Shown here piece by piece: positions 32,043 through 40,075 of a stretch of DNA of 64,000 bases; the stretch's first letter is position 1; every line of letters starts with the position of its first letter. The position numbers were made by a program, and so were the translations under genes. Below the pieces are notes generated by a model. The model saw only the letters and a list, made by a program, of their open reading frames with translations. It searched no databases and was not told the origin of the DNA. This DNA comes from HGM04593 sp045646845 (GTDB lineage: Bacteria; Bacteroidota; Bacteroidia; Bacteroidales; Bacteroidaceae): NCBI GenBank assembly GCA_045646845.1, contig JAZRLO010000025.1, positions 19,210 through 83,209 on the forward strand, given 5' to 3'.

Positions 32043-33167
32043 ATGATAACTCGCTGCATTGAAGAAAATATTTTACCATTATTAGGTGGAAGGAAAGCCA
32101 TTATAATTATGGGAGCACGCCAAGTTGGCAAATCTACTTTATTGAGTCAAATGCTTGGCAACAGAGAAGATGTGATTTGGATGAATGGTGACGAACCCGA
32201 CATACAGGATTTGTTCCAAGATATGACATCCACAAGAATAAAGACTATATTGGGTAATAAAAAGATATTGGCAATAGATGAGGCACAGCGCATTCCGAAC
32301 ATCGGTTTACGTCTTAAACTAATTACCGATCAAATACCGGAAGTCCAAGTAATTGCAACAGGCAGCAGTTCTTTTGAATTGGCAAATAAAGTCAATGAGT
32401 CGTTGACAGGCCGCAAGCGAGAGTTCAAGATGTTCCCTCTGACATTCGGCGAAATGGCAAAGCACACCTCTTTTTTGGAGGAGTCACGCCTAATACCACA
32501 CCGAATGATTTATGGATATTACCCTGAAATAGTAACAAACCCGGGTGACGAACGCGCCACTCTAAAAGAACTGACAGACAGTTACCTATACAAAGACATT
32601 CTTACCCTTGAAAGTATTAAAAAGCCCGATAAGTTAACAAGACTCTTGAAAGCCTTGGCATTACAGATTGGTAGCCAAGTCTCATATAACGAAATTGGGA
32701 ATTTAATTGGGTTGGATTCAAAAACTGTTGAAAAATACATTGACATTTTAGAGAAAAGCTTCATTATATTTCGTCTTGGTTCTTACTCACGCAACCAAAG
32801 GAATGAATTAAAGGCGAGCCGCAAGATATTCTTCTGGGATTTGGGCATACGTAATGCCATTATAGGAAATTTGTCACAGATTGAAAACAGAACAGACGCC
32901 GGCGAACTTTGGGAAAATTTTGTAATTGCAGAACGATTGAAAAAAAACGCATATTCAGGCAGCTTTGCCCAATCATATTTCTGGCGTACTCGCCAGCAAA
33001 ACGAAATAGATTATATTGAAGAAGAAGACGGTAAATTAAGTTCATTTGAATTTAAATGGAATGAACGCAAAGCGAATGTAAAATGCCCCGAAGTATTCAA
33101 GAAAGCATACCCCGAAACAGCTTTTAAAGTCATCACACCCAAAAACATTGAAGAATTCCTAATGTAG
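32043..33167 (+). CDS. AAA-14/DUF4143 family ATP-binding protein
   Basis: 374 residues. N-terminal P-loop ATPase: Walker A IIIMGARQVGKSTLLSQML (about 21), Walker B ILAIDEAQRIPNIG (about 75), sensor ATGSSSFELANK (about 104). DUF4143 C-terminal domain about 185-345 with a PD-(D/E)XK-like FFWDLGIRNAII and ENFVIAERLKK, ending IDYIEEEDGKLSSFEFKWN. These proteins are numerous in Bacteroidales, often singletons; function is unclear, and some are suspected of nucleic-acid or toxin-antitoxin roles. Codon composition is more AT-rich than neighbouring genes, suggesting acquisition. It has its own promoter with tandem operator-like sites. Confidence 0.9.
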   Translation: MITRCIEENILPLLGGRKAIIIMGARQVGKSTLLSQMLGNREDVIWMNGDEPDIQDLFQDMTSTRIKTILGNKKILAIDEAQRIPNIGLRLKLITDQIPEVQVIATGSSSFELANKVNESLTGRKREFKMFPLTFGEMAKHTSFLEESRLIPHRMIYGYYPEIVTNPGDERATLKELTDSYLYKDILTLESIKKPDKLTRLLKALALQIGSQVSYNEIGNLIGLDSKTVEKYIDILEKSFIIFRLGSYSRNQRNELKASRKIFFWDLGIRNAIIGNLSQIENRTDAGELWENFVIAERLKKNAYSGSFAQSYFWRTRQQNEIDYIEEEDGKLSSFEFKWNERKANVKCPEVFKKAYPETAFKVITPKNIEEFLM

Positions 33168-33237
33168 TTTGAAGATGTCTCGCTCATAACAGTTCCTTCC
33201 TTCACTTCGTTTCAGGGGGGGGCAGTTTGGGATGACT

Positions 33238-33366
33238 GGATGGGAGTTGGGATAAATTCTTTTGTTCTTAAAAAACAAATAAAAAACATCCCTTAATGCC
33301 CAAAGGGGCTACAAGGGCGAAAAGGCCTAAAAGGCCGTTCTGTTGCCCCGACGGGCAACGCTTGCC
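33238..33366 (-). repeat. CCGTCAGG / GCCTTTT repeat block, copy 6 (reverse)
   Basis: Reverse copy with GGGAGTTGGGATAAATTC, TTTTGTTCTT, CATCCCTTAATGCCC, AAAAGGCCTAAAAGG, TTGCCC-CGAC-GGGCAA and GCCTGACGGC. A run of eight G lies just upstream (33215-33222). Confidence 0.75.
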
Positions 33367-33410
33367 TGACGGCCTTGTTTCTTCAACTCGTCGGCGTTTA
33401 TGCAAAAATT

Positions 33411-33794
33411 GATAAAGCACACTATACGCAACCCACGCGGGATGAATTGCATACATCCTGCGCGTGACCAATTGCTGTGTGCTTTATCGATTATTGATTG
33501 TTGACGGTTAAAGCATATTCTGTTTCTTTAACTCGTCGGCAACAACTGACAACAATTGACAAGACTTGCTGTTCGCGACCCACGGGGCGTGACTAACTCC
33601 ACGCTGCCCGTGACCTATCGCTGCAAGCCTTGTCGATTATTAATTGTTGCATTAAAGCATATTTTGTTTCTTGAGTTCTTCGGCAACGAATGGAAGTAAT
33701 TGACAATGCCGTCTGTTCGCAACCCAAGCGGTGCCACTACGCGGCACTACGCTTGACGAGATGCTGCCGGCATTGTCGATTATTGATTGTTGCA
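33411..33794 (-). repeat. Three tandem units: 76-78-nt covarying stem-loop plus copy of the DUF3109 gene tail
   Basis: Stem-loops D1 (33411-33488), D2 (33558-33634) and D3 (33702-33777). Outer stems differ in sequence but stay paired: GATAAAGCACAC/GTGTGCTTTATC, GACAAGACTTGC/GCAAGCCTTGTC, GACAATGCCG/CGGCATTGTC. All keep CGCAACCCA-like and CGTGACC-like unpaired motifs. After D1 and D2 come partial copies of the last ~35 bp of the adjacent gene (TTAAAGCATATT.TG...TTCGGCAAC), including its stop codon. D3 is followed by the real gene end at 33795. Confidence 0.75.
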
Positions 33795-34376
33795 TTAAAG
33801 CATATTCTGCTTCTTAAGTTCTTCGGCAACAATCAATAATTCATCATACCACTCCTCGCCGAAGCGTTCTATAAGGGGTTCTTTCAGGAATTCGTAGGCG
33901 CGGATGCCTTTGCGGCGACCTTTGATGAACGCACTCTTGCACACATCCCATTTGTGCAGGTTAACACCTATATAATCACCGACCTTCTTCAGGCGCACCG
34001 GGTAGAGGTAACAGGAAATGGGCTTGCGCCATGTGGTGCGTCCTTCGCGGTAAGCTTTGTCAATGAGACAGATACAGTTACCGTTCTCGTCGTGTGATGC
34101 GAACACACAGTCCTTGCCGTTGACGATTGATGTGACCAGGTCACCGTCGCGGTCATTATACACAACGCCCTGCTCCTCAACTACGGCACGCGCTTCGGGA
34201 GTCATCTCGTCACCGACAACCTCATATGCTTCTTCGAGCTTTTCAACCTCGTCCATCAGCACTGGCGCGCCGGCATCGCCCTCTACACAACATGCGCCCT
34301 TGCAATGCGTGAAGTTGCAGCAGAAGTACTCCTGAAAGAGGTCGAACGAAACTATCGTGTTTCCTATCTGTACCAT
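33795..34376 (-). CDS. DUF3109 family protein
   Basis: 193 residues. The Cys-rich N-terminus (FQEYFCCNFTHCKGACCVEGD, about 15-35) with further Cys at GKDCVF and GNCICLIDKAYREGR and ISCYLYPVR is typical of DUF3109, resembling Cys-cluster metal-binding (YkgJ-like) proteins. Function not established. The gene is complete and stands alone on the minus strand; copies of its 3' end occur in the repeats just downstream. Confidence 0.88.
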   Translation of the reverse strand: MVQIGNTIVSFDLFQEYFCCNFTHCKGACCVEGDAGAPVLMDEVEKLEEAYEVVGDEMTPEARAVVEEQGVVYNDRDGDLVTSIVNGKDCVFASHDENGNCICLIDKAYREGRTTWRKPISCYLYPVRLKKVGDYIGVNLHKWDVCKSAFIKGRRKGIRAYEFLKEPLIERFGEEWYDELLIVAEELKKQNML

Positions 34377-34404
34377 AATCCTATTTTAAAATTCAAAACA
34401 CTTC

Positions 34405-34474
34405 AACTCCCCCTTCTGGCACTCAAAATCCTCCGCTTTTTAAAGAGGAGGTGTCACGGAGTGACGGAGGAGTT
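34405..34474. repeat. AACTCC hairpin unit
   Basis: Starts AACTCCCCC, contains CTCCGCTTTTTAAAGAGGAG and GTCACGGAGTGAC hairpins and ends GGAGGAGTT. Confidence 0.7.
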
Positions 34475-34511
34475 CTTTGTAGAAAGAGTATAAATCCAAT
34501 GTTATTTACCG

Positions 34512-34741
34512 AACTCCCACCCGCTTCGCTCGTCCCTCTTTCCAAAGAGGGACAGTTTTTTTGCACTGCTCAACGCACAATTTACATGAAGGAGAATAGA
34601 AATCAAGTATATTATCTCCAACCTATAATTGCCTGCGCCAACTTATCCCGTTTAATTTGCCCGCGCACATTTGAACAGCTCTTTTAAAAACAACTGTCCC
34701 TCTTTCGACAAAGAGGGACAAGCCGTTTACGGCAGGGAGTT
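34512..34741. mobile_element. Decayed AACTCC-ended element with DUF559 remnant
   Basis: 230 bp. Left end AACTCCCACCC with small hairpin and GTCCCTCTTTCCAAAGAGGGAC; centre with a DUF559 remnant on the minus strand (34569-34640); right end GTCCCTCTTTCGACAAAGAGGGAC, GCCGTTTACGGC and AGGGAGTT. This repeats the module order and gene orientation of the element at 23925-24439. Confidence 0.55.
34569..34640 (-). pseudogene. DUF559 gene remnant
   Basis: Minus-strand translation gives WRRQL-stop-VGDNILDFYSPSCKLCVE, which aligns without gaps to WRRQFSVGNFILDFYCPKCK followed by LCVE of the intact protein at 23983-24372. An in-frame stop and missing N- and C-terminal parts show it is dead. It is divergent from the intact copy rather than a recent duplicate. 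Confidence 0.75.
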
Positions 34742-34759
34742 CGATTCCCTATCCATTTA

Positions 34760-36259
34760 TCAGATAAGTGCCTTGCCTGTCATTTCTGCAGGTGCCTCCA
34801 AGCCCATAATCTTGAGGATTGTGGGAGCCACATCGGCCAGGATACCGTCCTCTATTGTAGCGTTCTCCTGATTTGTTACATAAACACAGGGAACTGGGTT
34901 CAATGAGTGTGCGGTGTTGGGCGAGCCGTCGGCGTTCACCGCGTTGTCGGCATTACCGTGGTCGGCGATGATGATTGACTCGTAACCGTGGTTGCGTGCC
35001 GCCTCGATGACATCCTTCAAACATGCATCGACTGCAAGCACTGCCTTCTCTATCGCGCTATATACACCTGTGTGACCAACCATGTCACCGTTGGCGAAGT
35101 TAACCACGATGAAGTCGAACTTCTCGCTGTTGATTTCGTTCACGAGCTTCTCCTTTACCTCGTACGCGCTCATCTCGGGCTGCAGGTCATATGTGGCAAC
35201 CTTGGGAGAGGGAACAAGGATACGCTCCTCACCGTCGTACGGAGTCTCACGACCACCGTTGAAGAAGAATGTAACATGCGCATACTTCTCGGTCTCGGCA
35301 ATGTGGAGCTGCTTCATGCCCTGCTTTGCGATGTACTCGCCAAGAGTATTCTCAACGTTCTCCTTGTCGAAGAGGATGTGAACGCCTGTGAACTTGGCAT
35401 CGTACGGAGTCATGCAGTAGTACTGCAGGCCGGGGATTGTGTTCATACCCTCGGCAGGCATATCCTCCTGAGTAAGAACTATAGTAAGTTCTTTTGCGCG
35501 GTCGTTGCGGTAGTTGAAGAAGATAACAGCATCACCCTCGCCTATGCGGCCGTCGAAGTTTGTATTCACGATAGGCTTGATGAACTCGTCGGTCACGCCC
35601 TCTTCGTATGACTCCTTAACGGCAGCAACCATATCGTCGGCCTTCTTGCCCTCGCCTGAAACGATGAGGTCGTATGCTATCTTCACACGCTCCCAACGCT
35701 TGTCGCGGTCCATAGCATAGTAACGGCCGATGATTGTAGCGAGTTTCAGACCCTTGCCTGTGAGCTGCTCGATGAAGCCTGCGCCGCTCTTGGGGTCAGT
35801 GTCACGACCGTCCATGAAACAATGCACATAAGCATTCTCCACGCCCTGCTCCGCAGCAAAGTTGTACATTGCCTCGAGGTGCTCGAGTGAGCTGTGCACA
35901 CCGCCGTCCGAAGTGAGACCCATGAAGTGGAGTTTCTTACCGTTTGCCTTAGCATACTCAACAGCTGCCACCAACTGGGGGTTCTGTGCGATTGAGCCGT
36001 CGGCAATGGCACGGTTAATCTTGAGAAGGTCCTGATAAACCACGCGGCCGCCACCGATATTCAGGTGACCTACCTCGCTGTTACCCATCTGACCTGCAGG
36101 GAGACCTACGTTCTCGCCACTTGCCTGAAGTTGTGATGTTGGATATACCGATACAAGATGATCCCAGTACGGAGTAGGAGTATTGAAAATAACGTCACCT
36201 TTGCCGTGGTTACCTACACCCCAACCGTCAAGAATCACCAATAATGCTTTATTTGCCAT
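34760..36259 (-). CDS. gpmI: 2,3-bisphosphoglycerate-independent phosphoglycerate mutase
   Basis: 499 residues, usual for GpmI/iPGM. Interconverts 3- and 2-phosphoglycerate with two Mn2+ ions and a phosphoserine intermediate. N-terminal metal site LLVILDGWGVG; nucleophile Ser in QMGNSEVGHLNIGGG (about 58-72); HCFMDGRDTDPKS (about 145); IIGRYYAMDRDKRWERVK (about 180); metal ligands in VVNFANGDMVGHTG (about 391) and IIIADHGNADN (about 437). A -7 box is 70 nt upstream. Confidence 0.96.
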   Translation of the reverse strand: MANKALLVILDGWGVGNHGKGDVIFNTPTPYWDHLVSVYPTSQLQASGENVGLPAGQMGNSEVGHLNIGGGRVVYQDLLKINRAIADGSIAQNPQLVAAVEYAKANGKKLHFMGLTSDGGVHSSLEHLEAMYNFAAEQGVENAYVHCFMDGRDTDPKSGAGFIEQLTGKGLKLATIIGRYYAMDRDKRWERVKIAYDLIVSGEGKKADDMVAAVKESYEEGVTDEFIKPIVNTNFDGRIGEGDAVIFFNYRNDRAKELTIVLTQEDMPAEGMNTIPGLQYYCMTPYDAKFTGVHILFDKENVENTLGEYIAKQGMKQLHIAETEKYAHVTFFFNGGRETPYDGEERILVPSPKVATYDLQPEMSAYEVKEKLVNEINSEKFDFIVVNFANGDMVGHTGVYSAIEKAVLAVDACLKDVIEAARNHGYESIIIADHGNADNAVNADGSPNTAHSLNPVPCVYVTNQENATIEDGILADVAPTILKIMGLEAPAEMTGKALI

Positions 36260-36328
36260 AATATTATGTATTGTTTTAGTTTGTATTCAATTCCGCCGGG
36301 AGCCGAAAGCAGACTGCCCAACAGAGCG

Positions 36329-36336
36329 CAAAGGTA
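36329..36336 (-). promoter_or_regulatory. -7 box of gpmI
   Basis: TACCTTTG on the minus strand matches TAnnTTTG, 70 nt upstream of the gpmI start. A -33 TTTG is not found at standard spacing. Confidence 0.5.
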
Positions 36337-36472
36337 CGACATTTCTTCCGTTTTTCTCCCAACAATGGCAATAAAAATGTTTAAATATGTTTTAAAATAC
36401 AATTATTGAATTCTTATCATTAATTTTATATAAATATGCGCGCTATGTCAAAAAACATAATTGAAAAAGTCG

Positions 36473-36480
36473 TATATTTG
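36473..36480 (+). promoter_or_regulatory. -7 box of the NUDIX-TPR-barrel operon
   Basis: TATATTTG matches TAnnTTTG and lies 52 nt before the NUDIX ATG at 36533. Its position inside the longer open frame argues for the downstream start codon. Confidence 0.6.
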
Positions 36481-36532
36481 CAGTAAACTGCGGATAACCG
36501 TGACACAGGACGTACAAAAACCGAAAATACAC

Positions 36533-37075
36533 ATGCAACACCCGCTACACCTTTTCAAGCACTGCCCCCGGTGCGGCAGCACGGAATTCAACATAAACGA
36601 CGAGAAGTCAAAGAGGTGCGGAGAGTGCGGTTTCATATACTATTTCAACCCCCTGGCCGCCACCGTGGCCATTATCACCAACAGCAGGGGCGAACTGCTT
36701 GTGGCAACACGCTCCAAGGAGCCGGCAAAAGGAACGCTGGACCTGCCGGGCGGTTTCTGCGACAGCTACGAGACCGCCGAAGAGGGTGTGGCACGCGAGG
36801 TGCTCGAGGAGACCGGGCTCAAAGTGACAGGCACGCGTTACCTGTTCACCATTCCCAATATATACAACTATTCGGGCATGGAGCTACACACCATGGACAT
36901 GTTCTTCGAATGCAGCGTCGGGGATACCGGCACGCTCCTTGCCAACGATGACGTCGCAGCCCTCAGATGGGTCGCGATAGAGGAACTCGACAGTAAGGAT
37001 TTCGGCCTGCAGTCGATAAGCAGGAGCATTGAGATGTTCAAGAAAATGAAAGAAAACAAAAACATACAGGAATAA
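36533..37075 (+). CDS. NUDIX hydrolase with N-terminal zinc-ribbon-like motif
   Basis: 180 residues from the ATG at 36533. A four-Cys zinc-ribbon-like segment (HCPRCGSTEF..KRCGECGF, about 10-35) precedes the NUDIX domain. The NUDIX box reads GFCDSYETAEEGVAREVLEE-TG (consensus G-x5-E-x7-REUxEExGU). This arrangement resembles NudC/ADP-ribose-type NUDIX proteins; substrate unknown. The stop overlaps the next start (TAATG), suggesting coupling to the TPR gene. Confidence 0.85.
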   Translation: MQHPLHLFKHCPRCGSTEFNINDEKSKRCGECGFIYYFNPLAATVAIITNSRGELLVATRSKEPAKGTLDLPGGFCDSYETAEEGVAREVLEETGLKVTGTRYLFTIPNIYNYSGMELHTMDMFFECSVGDTGTLLANDDVAALRWVAIEELDSKDFGLQSISRSIEMFKKMKENKNIQE

Positions 37076-40056
37076 TGAAAATGAGAAAAAGCATCATTCT
37101 GTTGATGATTGCCGCATTCGGCATCACGGCTTCGGCACAGACCACAAGTCCGACAGGATTGTTGGACGAGTGCCAGAGACTCTACTCCGACGGCGATTAC
37201 GCCACGGCACAGACCATGATAAAGAGGATAGACACCGGGAAACTCGATGCGAAGACAAGGCAGGAAGCAGAGCTGCTGAAGGCACTAATCACGGCCGAGA
37301 ACGACGCCGCCAAGGGAAGAGAACTGCTTTTGCAGTACATAGACCGCTACCCCGAAACAGCGAAGGAGGGACTGCTCGGGTGCCACATAGCACAGACATA
37401 CTACTACACAGGTGACTACAAGGACGCCTGCCGATGGTTCAGAAACTGCGACATGAGCCGTCTGACACCGCAGCAGCGTGACAAGGCAACACTGCACTAC
37501 GCCCTCTCACTGCAGGAGTACGGAATGTCGGGAGAGGCAGAGAACCTGTTGCGCAACCTGTCGGTCACCAGCCGGAAATATGCGAAGGACGCAGCATTCC
37601 ACCTTGCCGTGAACAATTACGGCAACGACAAGCTCGAAGCCGCGTACAGCACGTTCAAAGAGCTTGAAGCCGACAAGAAGTACAGCAAGGAGGTTCCGTA
37701 CTACCTGGCCGGAATACATCTGAAGCAGGGCGATGCGGAAAAAGCAAAAGAAATTGCCGAAGAGTTCATCGCCGGACACAAGGAGAGCAACCAGGGTATA
37801 AGGATGCAGCACATACTGGGTGCCGCAGAGTACGCTCTGGGCAACTACGAGGATGCCATTGAACCGCTGAGCATATACATTGAGAAGACCGCTGAACCGC
37901 AGCGCATAGCATACTACCACTTGGGAGCGAGCCTTTACGCGACAGACGGTGACACGGACAAGGCACTCGAACTGCTCGCCCACAGCAACGAGGGCGACGA
38001 CGCGGTCGCACAGAGCTCGCTTCTGCACACAGGAATCATACAGCACAAGAGCGGCAACGCAAGTGCCGCGCGTATGGCATTCGAGCAGGCCGCGACAATG
38101 ACATGCGATGACAAGATACGCGAGGAGGCCATGTACAACTACGCATTGTGCCTGCACCAGACACGCTACTCGCCATTTGCCGAGAGCGTCAGGATATTCG
38201 AGAAGTTCCTCAACGAGTACCCCGAGTCAGCACACAGGGCAAAGGTGGAAGAGTACCTTGTTGAGGTTTATCTGAACAGCCGCAACTACGACGTGGCACT
38301 GCAGTCGATAGAGAAGCTGCCGAACCCGTCGAAGGAGATTCTGGCCGCAAAGCAGAAGGTGCTATACCGAATGGGCGTGCAGAAGTTCCTGGAACAGGAT
38401 ATGGAGGAGTCGATAAAATACATGAACCGCTCGCTGGAACTGAAATATGACAACGCCACATATACCGATGCCTGCTACTGGAAGGGCGAGGCTCTTTATG
38501 ACATGGGCAAGTACGGCGAGGCTGTGGAGAGCTACGGCAATGCACTTGCCGCAGGAGACGAAAACAGCGCGATGGCAATGTACGGCATGGCATACGCAAA
38601 GTTCCAGATGGGAAAATACAATGAGGCGCGCACCGGGTTCGAGAACTTCATCAAGGAGATTCCCGACAGCGAGAAGAGCCTGCGTGCCGACGCGCTCAAC
38701 CGCATAGGCGACTGCCACTTCTACAACAGGCAGTACAGCAAGGCCGACAGCTACTACAGCAAGGCTCTTGCAACCGACAAGAGCAGCGGTGACTACTCGC
38801 TCTACCGTTCGGCACTGACCATGGGACTGAAGAAGGATTACACCGGCAAGGTGAAGAACCTCAAGAGGGTGATAAACGAATACCCCGGCAGCGTTTATGC
38901 CGAACAGGCATACTACGAGATGAGCCGTTCATACATTGAGCTGAAGAAATACAACGAGGCGATAGAAGTATATGACAAACTGCTCATTAAACACCCCGAA
39001 AGCCCCCTTGCAAGAAAGGCAATGGCGGAGAAGGCAATGATATACAACATCGTGGGCAACAGCGAGAAGGCCATAGAGACCTACAAGGAGACCATACGCA
39101 AGTATCCGCACAGCGAAGAGGCTACAGTCGCGGCACAAGACCTCAAGAATATCTACGTAGAGAGGGGCGAGGTTGACAAGTTCGTGGACTTCGCGGCAAA
39201 GACCGAGAGCCTTGGCGCACTGAAAAGCAGCAGCGTCGATACACTCACATTCATAGCGGCGGAGAAGTTCTACAACAGGGGCGAGTATGAGGATGCCATA
39301 AAGCACTTCAACGAATACCAGAAGAAGTTCCCGAACGGAGCGTTCAAACTCAACAGCCACTACTATCTCGGTTCATCGTACTACAAGAGCGGCATGAACG
39401 ACAAGGCGATAAAGCACCTGGAGGCAGTAATTGAACTCCCCGACAACAAATACAGCGAGGTTTCAATAATGTATGCCGCAGAAATATACCAGGAGAACGG
39501 TGACTTCGATGCTGCCGGCGACATGTTCAGGAAACTGCTTGTAAAGGGCAGCGACAACGAAACAAGGCGTCTTGCAAGGTGCGGCCTTATGAGAAACGCA
39601 TTCAAGAGCGGAAACTACGACGAGGTGATAAACTGTGCCGGCGAACTGCTCGACGACGAAAGCACATCCCCCGAGACAAGACGCGAGGCACTGTATGACA
39701 GGGCAAAATCGTACATGGCGACAGGCAAGAAGGATAATGCGCTGCCCGACTTCGAGGAGCTGGCTAAGGACACCAGAACAAAGGAGGGCGCGGAAGCGAA
39801 GTACATGGTTGCACAGATTATGTTCGACAAGGAGCAGTACAGCGGATGCGAGGAAGCGATAATGCAGTACATAGAGACAGGAACACCGCATTCCTACTGG
39901 ATGGCAAGGAGCTTCGTGCTACTGAGCGACCTGTATGCCAAGCAGGGAAAAACCTTGGAGGCCACGCAGTACCTCAACTCTTTGAGGAACAACTACAGCG
40001 GAGACGACGACATCGACGGGATGATTACGGAGAGATTGGAGAAACTTGGTAAATGA
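37075..40056 (+). CDS. Secreted tetratricopeptide-repeat protein
   Basis: 993 residues: signal peptide MRKSIILLMIAAFGITASAQ, then TPR/Sel1-like helical repeats along almost the whole length (for example YNEAIEVYDKLLIKHPESPL, NSEKAIETYKETIRKYPHSE, YEDAIKHFNEYQKKFPNGAF). Predicted periplasmic. No enzymatic motif. The outer-membrane barrel gene begins 19 nt after its stop; the pair may form a periplasmic scaffold and outer-membrane partner. This TPR-barrel-topA-aroK-speA-argB order is conserved in Bacteroides-like genomes. Confidence 0.88.
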   Translation: MKMRKSIILLMIAAFGITASAQTTSPTGLLDECQRLYSDGDYATAQTMIKRIDTGKLDAKTRQEAELLKALITAENDAAKGRELLLQYIDRYPETAKEGLLGCHIAQTYYYTGDYKDACRWFRNCDMSRLTPQQRDKATLHYALSLQEYGMSGEAENLLRNLSVTSRKYAKDAAFHLAVNNYGNDKLEAAYSTFKELEADKKYSKEVPYYLAGIHLKQGDAEKAKEIAEEFIAGHKESNQGIRMQHILGAAEYALGNYEDAIEPLSIYIEKTAEPQRIAYYHLGASLYATDGDTDKALELLAHSNEGDDAVAQSSLLHTGIIQHKSGNASAARMAFEQAATMTCDDKIREEAMYNYALCLHQTRYSPFAESVRIFEKFLNEYPESAHRAKVEEYLVEVYLNSRNYDVALQSIEKLPNPSKEILAAKQKVLYRMGVQKFLEQDMEESIKYMNRSLELKYDNATYTDACYWKGEALYDMGKYGEAVESYGNALAAGDENSAMAMYGMAYAKFQMGKYNEARTGFENFIKEIPDSEKSLRADALNRIGDCHFYNRQYSKADSYYSKALATDKSSGDYSLYRSALTMGLKKDYTGKVKNLKRVINEYPGSVYAEQAYYEMSRSYIELKKYNEAIEVYDKLLIKHPESPLARKAMAEKAMIYNIVGNSEKAIETYKETIRKYPHSEEATVAAQDLKNIYVERGEVDKFVDFAAKTESLGALKSSSVDTLTFIAAEKFYNRGEYEDAIKHFNEYQKKFPNGAFKLNSHYYLGSSYYKSGMNDKAIKHLEAVIELPDNKYSEVSIMYAAEIYQENGDFDAAGDMFRKLLVKGSDNETRRLARCGLMRNAFKSGNYDEVINCAGELLDDESTSPETRREALYDRAKSYMATGKKDNALPDFEELAKDTRTKEGAEAKYMVAQIMFDKEQYSGCEEAIMQYIETGTPHSYWMARSFVLLSDLYAKQGKTLEATQYLNSLRNNYSGDDDIDGMITERLEKLGK

Positions 40057-40075
40057 GACAAAAATCATATCAGTC

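Noticed and set aside
33411..33794. Integron attC sites
   Set aside because: The tandem folded units with extrahelical bases resemble attC in outline. However, the conserved RYYYAAC/GTTRRRY boxes are not in the right places, no cassette genes lie between units and no integrase is present.
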